A stretch of DNA of 42,558 nt from Paenibacillus cisolokensis. GTDB lineage: Bacteria; Bacillota; Bacilli; Paenibacillales; Paenibacillaceae. The position numbers and the translations under genes are program-made. This document shows positions 27,590 to 36,475 of this stretch, one piece after another (position 1 is the first letter of the stretch; every line of letters starts with the position of its first letter). Location of the stretch: assembly GCF_018403665.1 (NCBI RefSeq), contig NZ_BOVJ01000165.1, forward strand, positions 1 through 42,558, in the 5' to 3' direction. The notes under the pieces were generated by a model, which saw nothing but the letters and a program-made list of their open reading frames with translations, had not been told where the DNA came from and did not search any database.

Positions 27590-28378
27590 CTATTTCAGCG
27601 TGAAATTTCCCGAACCCGTACGCACGTATAATTGCACCTCGCCGGAGCCGAACGAGCCTTTGACGACATCGCGCTCATCCGATTCCTGCTCGTACACGAA
27701 GCCGTCCCATTGAATTCGGCCCTGACCGGAACCGCCGCGGTAATCGACGTGCAGCGATTCCGGACGTTCGGCAAGTTTGACGGTCACATTGCCGCTGCCG
27801 GTTTTAAGATCCGCATCGTGCAGCAATTCGCGGGTTTCGACAAGAATATTTCCCGATCCGACCTTTCCTTTGATTTCGGCCTGCCCGTCAATCAGCTTCA
27901 CATTGCCGCTGCCCGCGTCAAAAGCCAACGAATCGGTTTCGAGCCCATCGATCGTAATATTGCCGCTGCCCGTTTCAACGTCCACCGTATTCCATTGTTT
28001 TTCCGGTAGGGTTACGTCCAGGGTAACATTGGTGAAATTGAAGAAGAACCAGAATTTTTCGGGCATCTCCAAGCCCAGCTCAAGCGTATCGCCTTGCTGT
28101 TCGACATGAAGGTCGATATTGTCCGCATAATGGCGCCCCGCGCTTCCTTGCAAACGTACATACGCTTGTTCCGACTCGCCTTTGACAATTCGCACGTTGG
28201 CGCTGTCCGTATGGATCCGAATATGTTCAACCGCCCCCACATCGACGGCTTTCTCGATATTCACCTCGCGCGACAGCAAGGCTCCTATGCGGTGCAGCGA
28301 AATATCGCCTCCCGACCAGACGTGATACAAGCCGGCTACTCCTGCGATTACCAAAATAATCCCAAACAATCTTCTCAT
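27590..28378 (-). CDS. DUF4097 family putative membrane-anchored beta-repeat protein
   Basis: One N-terminal helix (FGIILVIAGVAGLYHVW) precedes an extracytoplasmic domain of ~230 residues. This contains regularly spaced Gly-Ser-Gly-Asn turns (TGSGNITIDG, AGSGNVKLID, VGSGNILVET, TGSGNVTVKL, GSGEVQLYVR, TGSGNFTL), the DUF4097/DUF4098 adhesin-like beta-solenoid pattern. Such proteins are often linked to envelope stress or LiaI-type systems, but the function here is unknown. ATG 28378 was chosen for its AAGGAG; GTG 28423 in the same frame adds 15 basic residues and is possible. It appears monocistronic. Confidence 0.8.
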   Translation of the reverse strand: MRRLFGIILVIAGVAGLYHVWSGGDISLHRIGALLSREVNIEKAVDVGAVEHIRIHTDSANVRIVKGESEQAYVRLQGSAGRHYADNIDLHVEQQGDTLELGLEMPEKFWFFFNFTNVTLDVTLPEKQWNTVDVETGSGNITIDGLETDSLAFDAGSGNVKLIDGQAEIKGKVGSGNILVETRELLHDADLKTGSGNVTVKLAERPESLHVDYRGGSGQGRIQWDGFVYEQESDERDVVKGSFGSGEVQLYVRTGSGNFTLK

Positions 28379-28423
28379 CTTCCGATTTCTCCTTGCTCCG
28401 ACATTTTTCTTCTTACCGAACAC

Positions 28424-28740
28424 GCCGTCCCGATTTCTATAAAACAGTGTAGCATCAGCGCCGGTATGCCAAACACCGGCTCCCGAATGAGATTTGCACC
28501 CGTCTCAGGTCCAGGAACAAGGCTTGCCGCGTGATGGGCATTCACCTACTTCCGCTCCGATGAGTAGTATAGGTTCGAGGGAGATTCAATTCGGGAGGTG
28601 CCTGTATGGGATGCAAGTGGAATCCGGAGTTCGCACCTGCGTCGAGGATGTCGATCCGGGCGGCGGCAGGAGTGGCGCGGTTTATACGGGCAATTGTCGC
28701 AAGTGGAGGGCGGTTTCCGGTTTTGGGGCAGCTTGGGATA
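28424..28740. other. Intergenic stretch without a convincing gene
   Basis: About 320 bp between the divergent DUF4097 and sbp genes. Two short overlapping plus-strand frames exist: one from ATG 28560, and one from ATG 28606 with GGGAGGTG upstream, the latter encoding ~53 residues and running into the operon B promoter. Neither resembles a known family. The TAGAA/TACACT region at 28436-28452 may be the DUF4097 promoter on the minus strand. Confidence 0.4.
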
Positions 28741-28820
28741 ACCTATAGGAAGCAAAAAAAACGTTGACAATCCAAAAAGCGGCTGATATGATTTATATAC
28801 CCAACTAAAAAGGTAGGAAT
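28741..28820 (+). promoter_or_regulatory. Promoter and paired candidate operators of sulfate operon B
   Basis: Near-consensus sigma-A promoter: TTGACA (28764-28769), 17 bp, TATGAT (28787-28792). ACCTATAGGAA (28741-28751) lies upstream of the -35. ATACC-n12-TAGGAAT (28797-28820) begins exactly 4 nt after the -10. Operon A has the same two elements with one mismatch (ACCTATTGGAA) and the same 4-nt position. A repressor binding over the start site is the simplest reading; its identity is unknown. Confidence 0.7.
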
Positions 28821-28893
28821 ACACGTTTATGCGACCGGACGACCGTAGTAGACAATGTGAACTTATCCGCCATTATTTTGAGAGGTGTTATTC

Positions 28894-29934
28894 GTGAGCG
28901 CATTTTCCTCCGCTCGTCTTTTTGTTATCATCCTTGCATTTTCGCTGGCGCTGACCGCTTGCGGATCCGCCAACGAAGAGTCCGGATCTGGCGGCGGTTC
29001 CGTGGAAATTGTGAATGTATCCTACGATCCGACCCGCGAATTTTACGTCGAGTATAACGAAGCATTTGCAAAGCATTGGAAAGAGGAGACCGGGCAGACT
29101 GTGACCTTCAAGCAGTCGCACGGCGGCTCCGGTAAGCAAGCCCGCACGGTCATTGACGGTCTGAAGGCCGACGTTGTCACGCTGGCGCTCGGCTACGACA
29201 TCGATGCGATTGCCGATGCCGGACTGATCGAACCGGATTGGCAGCAGCAGTTCGAAAACAACAGTTCGCCGTACACGTCGACGATCGTGTTCCTGGTGCG
29301 CAAGGGCAATCCGAAAGGCATCAAGGATTGGGACGATCTGATCAAACCGGACGTCGAGGTTATTACGCCGAATCCGAAGACGTCGGGAGGCGCGCGCTGG
29401 AACTATTTGGCCGCATGGGGCTATGCGCTCAAGCAGAACGGCAATGACGAAGCGAAAGCGAGAGAGTTTTTGAGCGCGTTGTTCAAGAACGTGCCGGTGC
29501 TCGATTCCGGCGCCCGCGGAGCGACGACGACGTTCGTCGAGCGCAAAATCGGAGACGTGCTGCTCGCCTGGGAGAACGAAGCGCTCCTGTCTCTTGAGGA
29601 ATTCGGGGAAGACGAGTTTGAAATCGTGACGCCGTCGATCAGCATTCTCGCGGAGCCGCCGGTGGCGATCGTCGACAAGAACGTCGATGCGAGAGGTACG
29701 CGCGAAGTGGCCGAAGCCTATCTCCAATACTTGTACTCGGAAGAAGGCCAGGATCTGGCCGGGAAAAATCATTATCGTCCGACGCTGCCGGCCGTTGCCG
29801 AGAAATATGCCGATAAATTCCAAACGGTCGAGCTTCTTCAGATCGACCGGGATTTCGGCGGATGGCGCGAAGCGCAGCAGAAGCATTTTGACGATGGCGG
29901 CATCTTCGACCAAATTTATGTGCCGGGTTCATAA
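28894..29934 (+). CDS. sbp: Sulfate ABC transporter substrate-binding lipoprotein (operon B)
   Basis: A protein of ~346 residues with a lipoprotein signal ([16 protein letters not shown]). The classical Sbp motifs are intact: [80 protein letters not shown] and [17 protein letters not shown]. It therefore keeps the Ser, Gly and Trp positions known to contact sulfate. GTG 28894 follows GAGAGG at good spacing; GTG 28885 in the same frame is an alternative. It is the first gene of operon B, directly behind a strong promoter, which fits high binding-protein expression. Confidence 0.93.
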   Translation: MSAFSSARLFVIILAFSLALTACGSANEESGSGGGSVEIVNVSYDPTREFYVEYNEAFAKHWKEETGQTVTFKQSHGGSGKQARTVIDGLKADVVTLALGYDIDAIADAGLIEPDWQQQFENNSSPYTSTIVFLVRKGNPKGIKDWDDLIKPDVEVITPNPKTSGGARWNYLAAWGYALKQNGNDEAKAREFLSALFKNVPVLDSGARGATTTFVERKIGDVLLAWENEALLSLEEFGEDEFEIVTPSISILAEPPVAIVDKNVDARGTREVAEAYLQYLYSEEGQDLAGKNHYRPTLPAVAEKYADKFQTVELLQIDRDFGGWREAQQKHFDDGGIFDQIYVPGS

Positions 29935-29965
29935 GGCGGCGGGGGAATAAGGGAGCTGACTTCAC

Positions 29966-30799
29966 ATGAAAGGTTCCAAATCGAAGAACGTCTTGCCCGG
30001 CTTCGGATTGTCCATGGGTTTTACGATTTTCTATCTCTGCCTGATCGTGTTGATTCCGCTTGCCGGCGTGTTCATTAAGACGGCCGGATTGTCGTGGAGC
30101 GAATTTTGGGATGCCGTTGCGAATCCCCGGGTGCTGGCGTCATATCGCGTCAGCTTCCTGACTGCGCTGTTCGCGGCGGCGGTCAATGTAGTGTTCGGAC
30201 TGCTGGTCGCCTGGGTCCTTGTCCGGTATCGATTTCCGGGCAAGAAGATCGTGGACAGTCTGGTCGATTTGCCGTTTGCGCTGCCGACCGCCGTGGCCGG
30301 CGTCGCACTGACGGCGATCTATGCGCCGAACGGTTGGATCGGCCAGTATGCCGAACGACTGGGCCTTTCGATCGCCTTCACGCCGCTTGGCATTACGATC
30401 GCACTGATGTTCATCGGCCTTCCGTTCGTCGTCCGCACCGTTCAGCCGGTGCTGCAGGATTTGGAGAAGGAGGTGGAGGAGGCGGCCGTCATGCTGGGCG
30501 CATATCGCTTCCGCACATTCCGCAGCGTCATCCTGCCGGAGCTTGTGCCGGCGCTTCTGACCGGATTCGCGCTCGCTTTCGCAAGAGGGATCGGCGAATA
30601 CGGGTCGGTCGTATTCATCTCCGGCAATATGCCGATGCGAACGGAAATTGCGCCGCTGCTCATCATGACGAAGCTCGAACAGTACGATTATATGGGTGCG
30701 ACCGCGATCGCTCTCGTTATGCTGGTCGTGTCGTTTCTGATGCTGCTTCTCATCAATTATTTGCAGTGGCGGGCGAATCGCCACACGACGACTTCATAA
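29966..30799 (+). CDS. cysT: Sulfate ABC transporter permease CysT (operon B)
   Basis: A protein of 277 residues with about six membrane helices ([40 protein letters not shown]; and others). [19 protein letters not shown] is the CysT-typical loop, and the EAA loop is [19 protein letters not shown] with [12 protein letters not shown]. It starts at ATG 29966, 31 bp after sbp, and is followed after 12 bp by cysW. It is clearly homologous to the operon A protein but diverged throughout, so the two operons are not a recent duplication. Confidence 0.93.
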   Translation: MKGSKSKNVLPGFGLSMGFTIFYLCLIVLIPLAGVFIKTAGLSWSEFWDAVANPRVLASYRVSFLTALFAAAVNVVFGLLVAWVLVRYRFPGKKIVDSLVDLPFALPTAVAGVALTAIYAPNGWIGQYAERLGLSIAFTPLGITIALMFIGLPFVVRTVQPVLQDLEKEVEEAAVMLGAYRFRTFRSVILPELVPALLTGFALAFARGIGEYGSVVFISGNMPMRTEIAPLLIMTKLEQYDYMGATAIALVMLVVSFLMLLLINYLQWRANRHTTTS

Positions 30800-30811
30800 G
30801 GAGGGACGCCG

Positions 30812-31695
30812 ATGGCAGGAGCCGTTACCGCGCATTTGTCGCCCGAATCGGCGAATCGTCCGAAGCATATTACGGAATCGGCGCCGGTAAGATGGATTTT
30901 GATCGCTGTCGCCTTACTGTTTTTGACATTCATCGTCGGCTTGCCGCTAATTACCGTATTTGTCGAAGCGTTCAAAAAAGGCGTCGGGGTTTACATCGCA
31001 TCCATCACCGAGAAAGACGCATTGTCCGCCCTGCGGCTCACGCTCTTGACTGCTGCGATCGCCGTGCCGTTGAATACCGTATTCGGCATTGCCGCCGCCT
31101 GGGCGATCACGAAATTCCGGTTTCGCGGGAAAATGCGCTGATCACGCTCATCGACTTGCCGTTCTCCGTATCTCCGGTCATTGCCGGGCTGATCTACGTG
31201 CTGCTGTTCGGCGCACACGGATTTCTCGGTCCTTGGCTGGACGAACGAAACATTCAGATCATCTTTGCGCTGCCGGGCATCGTGCTCGCGACCGTCTTCG
31301 TCACTTTCCCGTTCGTCGCCAGGGAGCTTATCCCGCTGATGCAGGCGCAGGGCGTACAGGAAGAAGAAGCGGCGGCCAGCCTCGGGGCCAAAGGATGGCA
31401 AATTTTCCGCTACGTTACGCTGCCGAACATCAAGTGGGGCCTGCTGTATGGCATCATTCTCTGCAATGCGCGGGCGATGGGCGAGTTCGGAGCGGTATCC
31501 GTCGTCTCCGGCCATATCCGCGGCGAGACGAACACGCTGCCGCTGCATGTGGAAATTTTATATAACGAATATCAATTTTCGGCGTCGTTCGCCGTTTCTT
31601 CCTTGCTGGTCTTGCTGGCCGTTGCAACGCTGATCGCGAAGGCGGTTATCGAGCGTAAATCGGCCGCGCGCCCTAACGTAGAAGAAAAGACTTGA
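30812..31695 (+). CDS. cysW: Sulfate ABC transporter permease CysW (operon B), one apparent frameshift
   Basis: ATG 30812 follows AAGGAGGG. The first frame gives a hydrophilic lead, helix [20 protein letters not shown] and [17 protein letters not shown], then stops at 31141. The frame one base lower continues [20 protein letters not shown], the EAA loop [20 protein letters not shown] and [18 protein letters not shown], to 31695. Restoring one A in AAAA at 31130-31133 joins them as FRGKNALITL, 294 residues. It pairs with CysT of the same operon; the ATPase must come from elsewhere. Confidence 0.9.
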
Positions 31696-31754
31696 CCGGG
31701 GCGCGCCGCAGTATCGGGCAACGGGGCTTCAAACAAAGTTAGGAGGCGAAAAGC

Positions 31755-31958
31755 ATGGCAAAGGCTTTGAAAGTTGACCAAGTGATACTGGAACGGATTT
31801 TGGAGCGGGTAAACGGCTTGGAATACGGATCGGTTGTCATTACGGTTCATGACGGCAAGATCGTTCAGATCGACCGTACAGAGCGCAAACGGTACAATGA
31901 CCATGATACGCCTGCCGTCAGCACCGGGAATCAGAAGGACTTATTGTCGCTCAATTAA
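31755..31958 (+). CDS. yezD: YezD family small protein (DUF2292)
   Basis: A 67-residue soluble protein: VILERILERVNGLEYGSVVI followed by VHDGKIVQIDRTERKR is the DUF2292/YezD pattern. ATG 31755 has GTTAGGAGG upstream. Related small proteins are commonly encoded beside sulfate or cysteine genes in Firmicutes, and it closes operon B here, supporting a role in sulfur assimilation. The biochemical role is not known. Confidence 0.85.
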   Translation: MAKALKVDQVILERILERVNGLEYGSVVITVHDGKIVQIDRTERKRYNDHDTPAVSTGNQKDLLSLN

Positions 31959-32624
31959 CCGGGTTCGTCCCGTGCCGGCGATCGCGAGGCGCGTTCGCCG
32001 CCGAACGATATTCCGTGTATGACAGGCGCTTCCCCGGCGACGGCGAGAAGATGAAGCCTGGCCCGGACCATGCGGCCTGCGGTTCGCTGCCGAAGCTGTG
32101 GTCCATTGCCGAAACGGCCGTCAGGCTGCCGTTCGCCGTCATCAACGATGCGCGGCGGCAGCCCGTTTCCCGAACGGCCGCCGCCGGCCAGGGCCGTGGC
32201 CGTGGCCGGCCGGAATCGCCTCCTTCGCAGCATCAGCAGCAACAATCGAAGCCCTTGTAAGTGCGGCGCGGCATTTTCGACAATCCGGCGCCGTACAGCA
32301 CTCTCTTTCCGTCAACCGGCGTCCCGTATCGGGAGCATGCCGTCCAGCGGCGCAATCGGCTGGACGGCTGCTCGATCGAACCGAAAGATGATGCAGTCTA
32401 TGGCCAGATCTTCAACAAGGTGCCTGTAAACGCCATTTCTCATCCATCGCATATTCTCTTCTCTCGACCCCTCCTATTCCTGAACGGATCGGCCTCCGCC
32501 GCGGCACTGCCGCGGTTCGAATTAACATCCGCCGAAATGCCCTTCGCCTTTATGGAGCGTAAACCAGTCCCTTCGGACGAATGTATGGTATGATGACAGC
32601 AAAAAAGGTAAAGGATGTGGGAAG
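31959..32624. other. 666-bp stretch without a recognisable gene
   Basis: No frame resembles a known family. A frame from 32015 (or ATG 32051, after GGCGAGAAG) to 32260 would encode 70-81 residues ending in a Gly/Arg- then Gln-rich tail; it could be a hypothetical gene or decayed sequence. A GTG-started frame from 32261 to 32593 is also unconvincing. TATGAT near 32588-32593 may be the -10 of the VOC gene. No terminator is obvious after yezD. Confidence 0.35.
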
Positions 32625-33008
32625 ATGGTACAGCATGAAGGGATTCATCATGTCAGTCTGATCGTGACCGACTTGCAGAGGGCGAAGGCGTTTTATGAGG
32701 AAGTGCTCGGGTTAAAGACGATTGAGCGGCCGCCTTTCGACTTTCCGGGGGAGTGGTACGCGGTCGGCGATACCGGTCAGCAGCTGCATCTGATCGTCCA
32801 TAACGGGGAAACGAAGCGTACGGGCGGAATCGATACGCGCGACGGGCACTTTGCCATACGCGTCCGCGATTTCGATGAAACGGTCGACTGGCTGCGCCGG
32901 AAAGGAATCGAGCATACGGCCAACCGGGACAGCGTAACCGGGTTCGCCCAAATTTTTCTGCTCGATCCCGACCGTAACGTAATCGAGCTGAACGCGGCGA
33001 AAAAATGA
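32625..33008 (+). CDS. VOC family protein (glyoxalase/dioxygenase fold)
   Basis: A 127-residue vicinal-oxygen-chelate protein with paired beta-alpha-beta-beta-beta units: GIHHVSLIVTDLQRAKAFYEEVLGL, QQLHLIVHN, GHFAIRVRDFDETVDWLRRKG and LDPDRNVIELN. The His in IHHVSL, the His in LHLIVH and the Glu in VIELN are in the usual metal-ligand positions. The family covers glyoxalase I, fosfomycin-resistance enzymes and extradiol dioxygenases, and the substrate is open. ATG 32625 has a short GGA/GGGAAG ribosome site. It stands alone, convergent with the regulator remnant. Confidence 0.85.
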   Translation: MVQHEGIHHVSLIVTDLQRAKAFYEEVLGLKTIERPPFDFPGEWYAVGDTGQQLHLIVHNGETKRTGGIDTRDGHFAIRVRDFDETVDWLRRKGIEHTANRDSVTGFAQIFLLDPDRNVIELNAAKK

Positions 33009-33071
33009 AGCGACCCTGAAATACCGCGGGGCGGGGCGGCAGCAGGGAGTCGGACGGTACCCGCCGGCCGA

Positions 33072-33319
33072 TTACCGGCGCAGCAGATGCAGACAGAAAT
33101 CGAGATCGGCCTGCAAATGCTCCTGCATTTGCCGCTCCGCCCTGTTTCCGTCATGCGCCTTGATCGATTCGTATATTTCCTCGTGTTCGTCGATCAGGAA
33201 CGGGCGCTTATGGTAGACGACCGTTCGGCGGAACAGATAAATAATCGACTGCATCCGGTCGATAATATGGATAATCTCGGGATTGTTGCTCGCCTGTACG
33301 ATGATATCGTGATATAAAC
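33072..33319 (-). pseudogene. Truncated GntR-family regulator, only the C-terminal FCD part
   Basis: About 80 residues (LYHDIIVQASNNPEIIHIID, EHEEIYESIKAHDGNRAERQ, MQEHLQADLDFCLHLL) match the C-terminal half of the FCD effector domain of FadR-type GntR regulators. The N-terminal winged helix and the first half of the FCD domain are absent. Upstream on this strand, past ~33320, is unrelated AT-rich sequence and then the terminator of the MDR gene, so no 5' part remains nearby. A GTG/ATG-led frame reaches 33359 but its first ~14 residues look non-homologous. This is a deletion or rearrangement remnant, unlike the single-base breaks elsewhere. Confidence 0.75.
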
Positions 33320-33357
33320 AACGATGGCTTAAATAACATTGATTTTCGGAAAACGGC

Positions 33358-33404
33358 AAAAATGCCCGGCATTCCTCGCTATTGAGGAATGCCGGGCATT
33401 TTTT
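33358..33404. terminator. Strong terminator, perfect 20-bp stem
   Basis: AAAAATGCCCGGCATTCCTC (33358-33377) pairs perfectly with 33384-33403 across a 6-nt loop. The A run on one side and T run on the other make it bidirectional. It ends the minus-strand MDR/FMN-reductase/MFS group. Confidence 0.85.
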
Positions 33405-33426
33405 GTCGGATCTCTCTGCGCCGCCG

Positions 33427-34356
33427 TCAATCGATAGTCAGCACAACTTTGCCGCGGCCGTGTCCGCTCTCGACATCCCGATGGGCGTCGGCCGCCCGGT
33501 GCAAAGGATAGACGCTGCGGATATGGACCTTGAGGCTTCCCCGTTCGTGCATGGCGATCAGCTCGGCAAGCCGGGCTGCGGTTCGCTGGCTTCGGAGCCA
33601 CTGTATGCCGAGCGCTTCGGCGCGGTCGTAGGCGACGATCGTGCCGATCCGGCTGCGGTCGGCGACCAGTGCGAGCGACGCGTCCACCGCATCGCCCCCG
33701 GCGGCGTCAAGCGCCGCGCTTACGCCGTCCGGCGCGAGCGCTCTGACTCTGTCGGCCAATCCTTCCCCGTAACGGACCGGGATCGCGCCGAGCAAACGAA
33801 TATAGTCATGGTTCGCCTCGCTTGCCGTGCCGATGACGCTCGCTCCCCAGGCCCGGGCGAGCTGAACCGCCATCGATCCGACGCCGCCGGCGGCGGCATG
33901 GATCAGCACGGTATCGCCCGGTCCGACGCCCAGCGCCTGCAGCGCGGTATGCGCGGTCTGACCGGAGGCCGACAGCGCGCCGGCCGCTTCCCAGGCCATG
34001 CCGGGCGGCTTCCGGACGATCTGGTCGGCGCTGACCGTCACATATTCGGCGTAACAGCCGAGCGTCCGAAAGCCGAGCACCTCGTCGCCGACGGCGAAGT
34101 CGTCGACCCCGTCCCCGACCTGGTCGACAATGCCCGCGAATTCATTGCCTAATATTAGCGGGAAACGGATCTCTGCGCCGGGCGGCGTCCAACCGCCGCG
34201 CGCTGCCGTGTCCGCGGGTTGAACGCCGGCAGCTTTGACGCGGACCCGCACCTCGCCCGCCCGCACCTCGGGCGCATCGAATTCCATGACGCGCAGCGCA
34301 TCGGCCGGACCGAATGCGGTGATGGCCGCCGCTTTCATTCGAATCGCCTTTTTCAT
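33427..34356 (-). CDS. Zinc-independent MDR oxidoreductase (quinone oxidoreductase-like)
   Basis: Medium-chain dehydrogenase/reductase of ~309 residues. GroES-like N-terminal domain (GEVRVRVKAAGVQPADTAAR, LILGNEFAGIVDQVGDGV), then the NADPH-binding segment VLIHAAAGGVGSMAVQLARA. The Cys/His zinc ligands of alcohol dehydrogenases are lacking, as in quinone oxidoreductases (QOR/CAA43093-type). It probably reduces quinones or enones with NADPH. GAGGAG sits very close to ATG 34356; the internal ATG at 34338 is an alternative. It lies 64 bp downstream of the FMN reductase gene on the same strand, probably one transcript with it. Confidence 0.88.
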   Translation of the reverse strand: MKKAIRMKAAAITAFGPADALRVMEFDAPEVRAGEVRVRVKAAGVQPADTAARGGWTPPGAEIRFPLILGNEFAGIVDQVGDGVDDFAVGDEVLGFRTLGCYAEYVTVSADQIVRKPPGMAWEAAGALSASGQTAHTALQALGVGPGDTVLIHAAAGGVGSMAVQLARAWGASVIGTASEANHDYIRLLGAIPVRYGEGLADRVRALAPDGVSAALDAAGGDAVDASLALVADRSRIGTIVAYDRAEALGIQWLRSQRTAARLAELIAMHERGSLKVHIRSVYPLHRAADAHRDVESGHGRGKVVLTID

Positions 34357-34420
34357 TTCTCCTCAACCTTTCTCCGGCGGTTGGCCTGCCGTATGGTATG
34401 AAACCGATCGCAACCGGACC

Positions 34421-34975
34421 TTATGCTTCGACTTGCCGATCGCTCCGAAGCGCCAGCGTCAAAGCGACGAACCGGTCGACCGCGCGTTCGACCCGCTCTC
34501 TCGTCTTCTCGTCGGCCGGTGCGCCGTCGGGACCGAAACGGCGGAATTCTCCTCCGATCGAGATCCATTCCGGACAATTGACGCCGTGCAAATTGCGCAC
34601 GATGCTCTGCAGGTGAGTGAGCGAGCTGACGCCGACCGGTCCGCCCGAGGAGCTTGCGACGAGCACCGGTTTTCCCGATACGTGGCTGATCTCGATGTAA
34701 TCCAATGCGTTCTTCAGCACCCCGGAGACCGATCCGTGATATTCGGGGGTCGCCAGAATCAGGCCGTCCGCCTCGCGGACCGCTTCCAGCAAAATCCGGA
34801 CGTTCGGATCGGCATCTCCGGCATCGGGCGAATAGAGCGGCAGCGGCAGCCGGTGCAAGTCGATCAGCTCCGCCCGGATGTTCCGGGCCGCCAGCCTGTC
34901 GCCGATATGCCGGAGCAGAAGCGTACTGGTGGCGTTCCGGCGGTTGCTGCCGGCAATCATCGCGATTTTGATCAT
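34421..34975 (-). CDS. NADPH-dependent FMN reductase (chromate/azo/quinone reductase family)
   Basis: Flavodoxin-like reductase of 184 residues. The phosphate loop IAMIAGSNRRNATSTLLL binds FMN. ATPEYHGSVSGVLKNALDYI is the family signature, and VLVASSSGGPVGVSSL lies at the isoalloxazine site. Homologues reduce quinones, azo dyes or chromate. ATG 34975 overlaps the MFS stop codon (ATGA), so the two are translationally coupled. With the MDR gene and the exporter this looks like a small detoxification operon under the divergent LysR regulator (inference). Confidence 0.9.
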   Translation of the reverse strand: MIKIAMIAGSNRRNATSTLLLRHIGDRLAARNIRAELIDLHRLPLPLYSPDAGDADPNVRILLEAVREADGLILATPEYHGSVSGVLKNALDYIEISHVSGKPVLVASSSGGPVGVSSLTHLQSIVRNLHGVNCPEWISIGGEFRRFGPDGAPADEKTRERVERAVDRFVALTLALRSDRQVEA

Positions 34976-36327
34976 TTCGTTTTCCCCCCTAACAATCTGT
35001 AATAAAGCAGCATGAGGATCACGACGAGCAGGGCGAGAACCAAATAAAGATTGCTGTATACGGGAGCGGGGGTATGAGCGCTTAGCGGATTCCATACCGC
35101 CGCCGCTCCCTGGTCGACGATTCGGCTGTACACGCCGGTGGCGACCGCTCCGCTCATAAAGTTCAGCATCGATAGAAGTCCCATGCCGACGCCGCTCTGC
35201 TCCTTCGGCACCATTCGGGAAATCGCATTGGAAAGGGCGATTAGCATGAACGAAAGTCCCACGTTGCCGAATATGAGAAAGATGGAGACGAGAACCGGAG
35301 ACACGGTTGCGAACGACGACATCAGCACGAAGCAAGTAAGCAGCGACGCGGCGGCCGTACAGAACAGAAAGGTGTTGCCTTTCGTATCCGCCATTTTGCC
35401 GCCATGTCTTCCCAGAATGGCGGTCGCGACGGCGGCCGGCACCATGACGAAGCCGACGAGCCCCGGCGCAAGACGGTTGACATCGGTCAACAGCTGCGGG
35501 CTCAAAAAGACAAGCGAATACCCGATGCCGGTGCTGAGGAAGGCGATCGCAAGTCCGGTCGAATAGCCTTTGTTCCGGAACAGCCCGGGGCGGATGAACG
35601 GTTCCGGCGCCGAACGGATGCGGATGGCGAACAAGACGAGCAGCAGACAGCCGGGAATAAAGGCCCATCCTCCTCCCGTAATCGCGATCAGCAGGAAGGC
35701 GACCGTGCCGGCCAGCAGTCCGCCGCCGAGCCAGTCGATGCGTTCTTCGCCGGCCTGGCGGTTGTCGTCCAAATTTTTGCGATAGAACGGAATAGCGATC
35801 AGCGTGAACATCGGCAGTATGAACAGCCACCGCCAATGGACGAAACTGATCGCCAGGGCGGCGGCAACGGGACCGATTGCGCTCCCGATCGCAAGCCCGG
35901 TCATCGTGATGCCGAGGGCCCGCCCTCTTGTTTCCGCGGGGAAATACTTGACCGGAATAATAGAAGCCGTCGCCGGAATGACCGCTGCGCCGGCCGCCTG
36001 CAAAATCCGTCCGAGCAGCACCGACCAATACGCCTCGGCGGCCAGTCCGACGACCGATCCGAGGGCGAATACGGCAAGCCCGACCGCGACGAGATGTTTT
36101 AGTTTGTAAATGTCGGCCAGTTTCCCGTATATGACCGTTCCGATCGCATAGATGAGCAGATAGGCCGACGTGACCCAACTGACCTGCGAGACCGACAGCG
36201 CGAATTCGGCCCGAATTTCGGGCAGCGCAATATTGAACATCGTCGCGTTCATGACCGATATGACAAGCGTGAAAGCCAGAATAAGGAGCAGCTTTTCACG
36301 ATTCGGCTTTTCTGCCGCAACTTCCAT
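34972..36327 (-). CDS. MFS drug:H+ antiporter, DHA2 (14-TM, Tet(L)/MdtP-like)
   Basis: A protein of 451 residues with about 14 hydrophobic segments. N-terminal LAFTLVISVMNATMFNIALP, motif A-like region YGKLADIYKLKHLVAVG, RILQAAGAAVIPA, and a motif-C region AIGSAIGPVAAALA in which the usual second GG is AA. Length, a central loop with AGEERIDWLG and the VYSNLYLVLALLVV end fit Tet(L)/Tet(K)/MdtP-type exporters. The substrate is unknown and tetracycline should not be assumed. ATG 36327 has GGAGAGAGAAG upstream on the minus strand. It is the first gene of the three-gene minus-strand group, divergent from the LysR gene. Confidence 0.9.
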   Translation of the reverse strand: MEVAAEKPNREKLLLILAFTLVISVMNATMFNIALPEIRAEFALSVSQVSWVTSAYLLIYAIGTVIYGKLADIYKLKHLVAVGLAVFALGSVVGLAAEAYWSVLLGRILQAAGAAVIPATASIIPVKYFPAETRGRALGITMTGLAIGSAIGPVAAALAISFVHWRWLFILPMFTLIAIPFYRKNLDDNRQAGEERIDWLGGGLLAGTVAFLLIAITGGGWAFIPGCLLLVLFAIRIRSAPEPFIRPGLFRNKGYSTGLAIAFLSTGIGYSLVFLSPQLLTDVNRLAPGLVGFVMVPAAVATAILGRHGGKMADTKGNTFLFCTAAASLLTCFVLMSSFATVSPVLVSIFLIFGNVGLSFMLIALSNAISRMVPKEQSGVGMGLLSMLNFMSGAVATGVYSRIVDQGAAAVWNPLSAHTPAPVYSNLYLVLALLVVILMLLYYRLLGGKTK

Positions 36328-36475
36328 GACACTTCTCTCTCCTTTGTCTCCGAATCGTTAACGCGAAATAACGTGACTTGCTGGCTTTATTGTATAATGG
36401 ACTGTAAATAAACAAAAATATATTTTCAATCATATGTTATATATACCGAAGTATATAAGCGAAGGAGAGAACGAG
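36328..36475. promoter_or_regulatory. Divergent promoter region between the MFS and LysR genes
   Basis: An AT-rich 148 bp. TATAAT at 36393-36398 reads toward the LysR gene, with a poor -35. CGTTAACG (36356-36363) and TATATA-ccgaag-TATATA (about 36440-36458) are small dyads that could be LysR-type sites. The arrangement is typical for a LysR regulator controlling its divergent neighbour. Confidence 0.45.

Noticed and set aside
28606..28767. Possible 53-residue gene with GGGAGGTG upstream
   Set aside because: It runs into the -35 box of the operon B promoter and its sequence is not recognisable; kept only as a note in the intergenic entry.
34421..36178. A 585-codon minus-strand open frame apparently fusing unknown sequence to the FMN reductase
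   Set aside because: The upstream part is a shadow of the MFS gene in another frame. The real reductase starts at ATG 34975, which overlaps the MFS stop.
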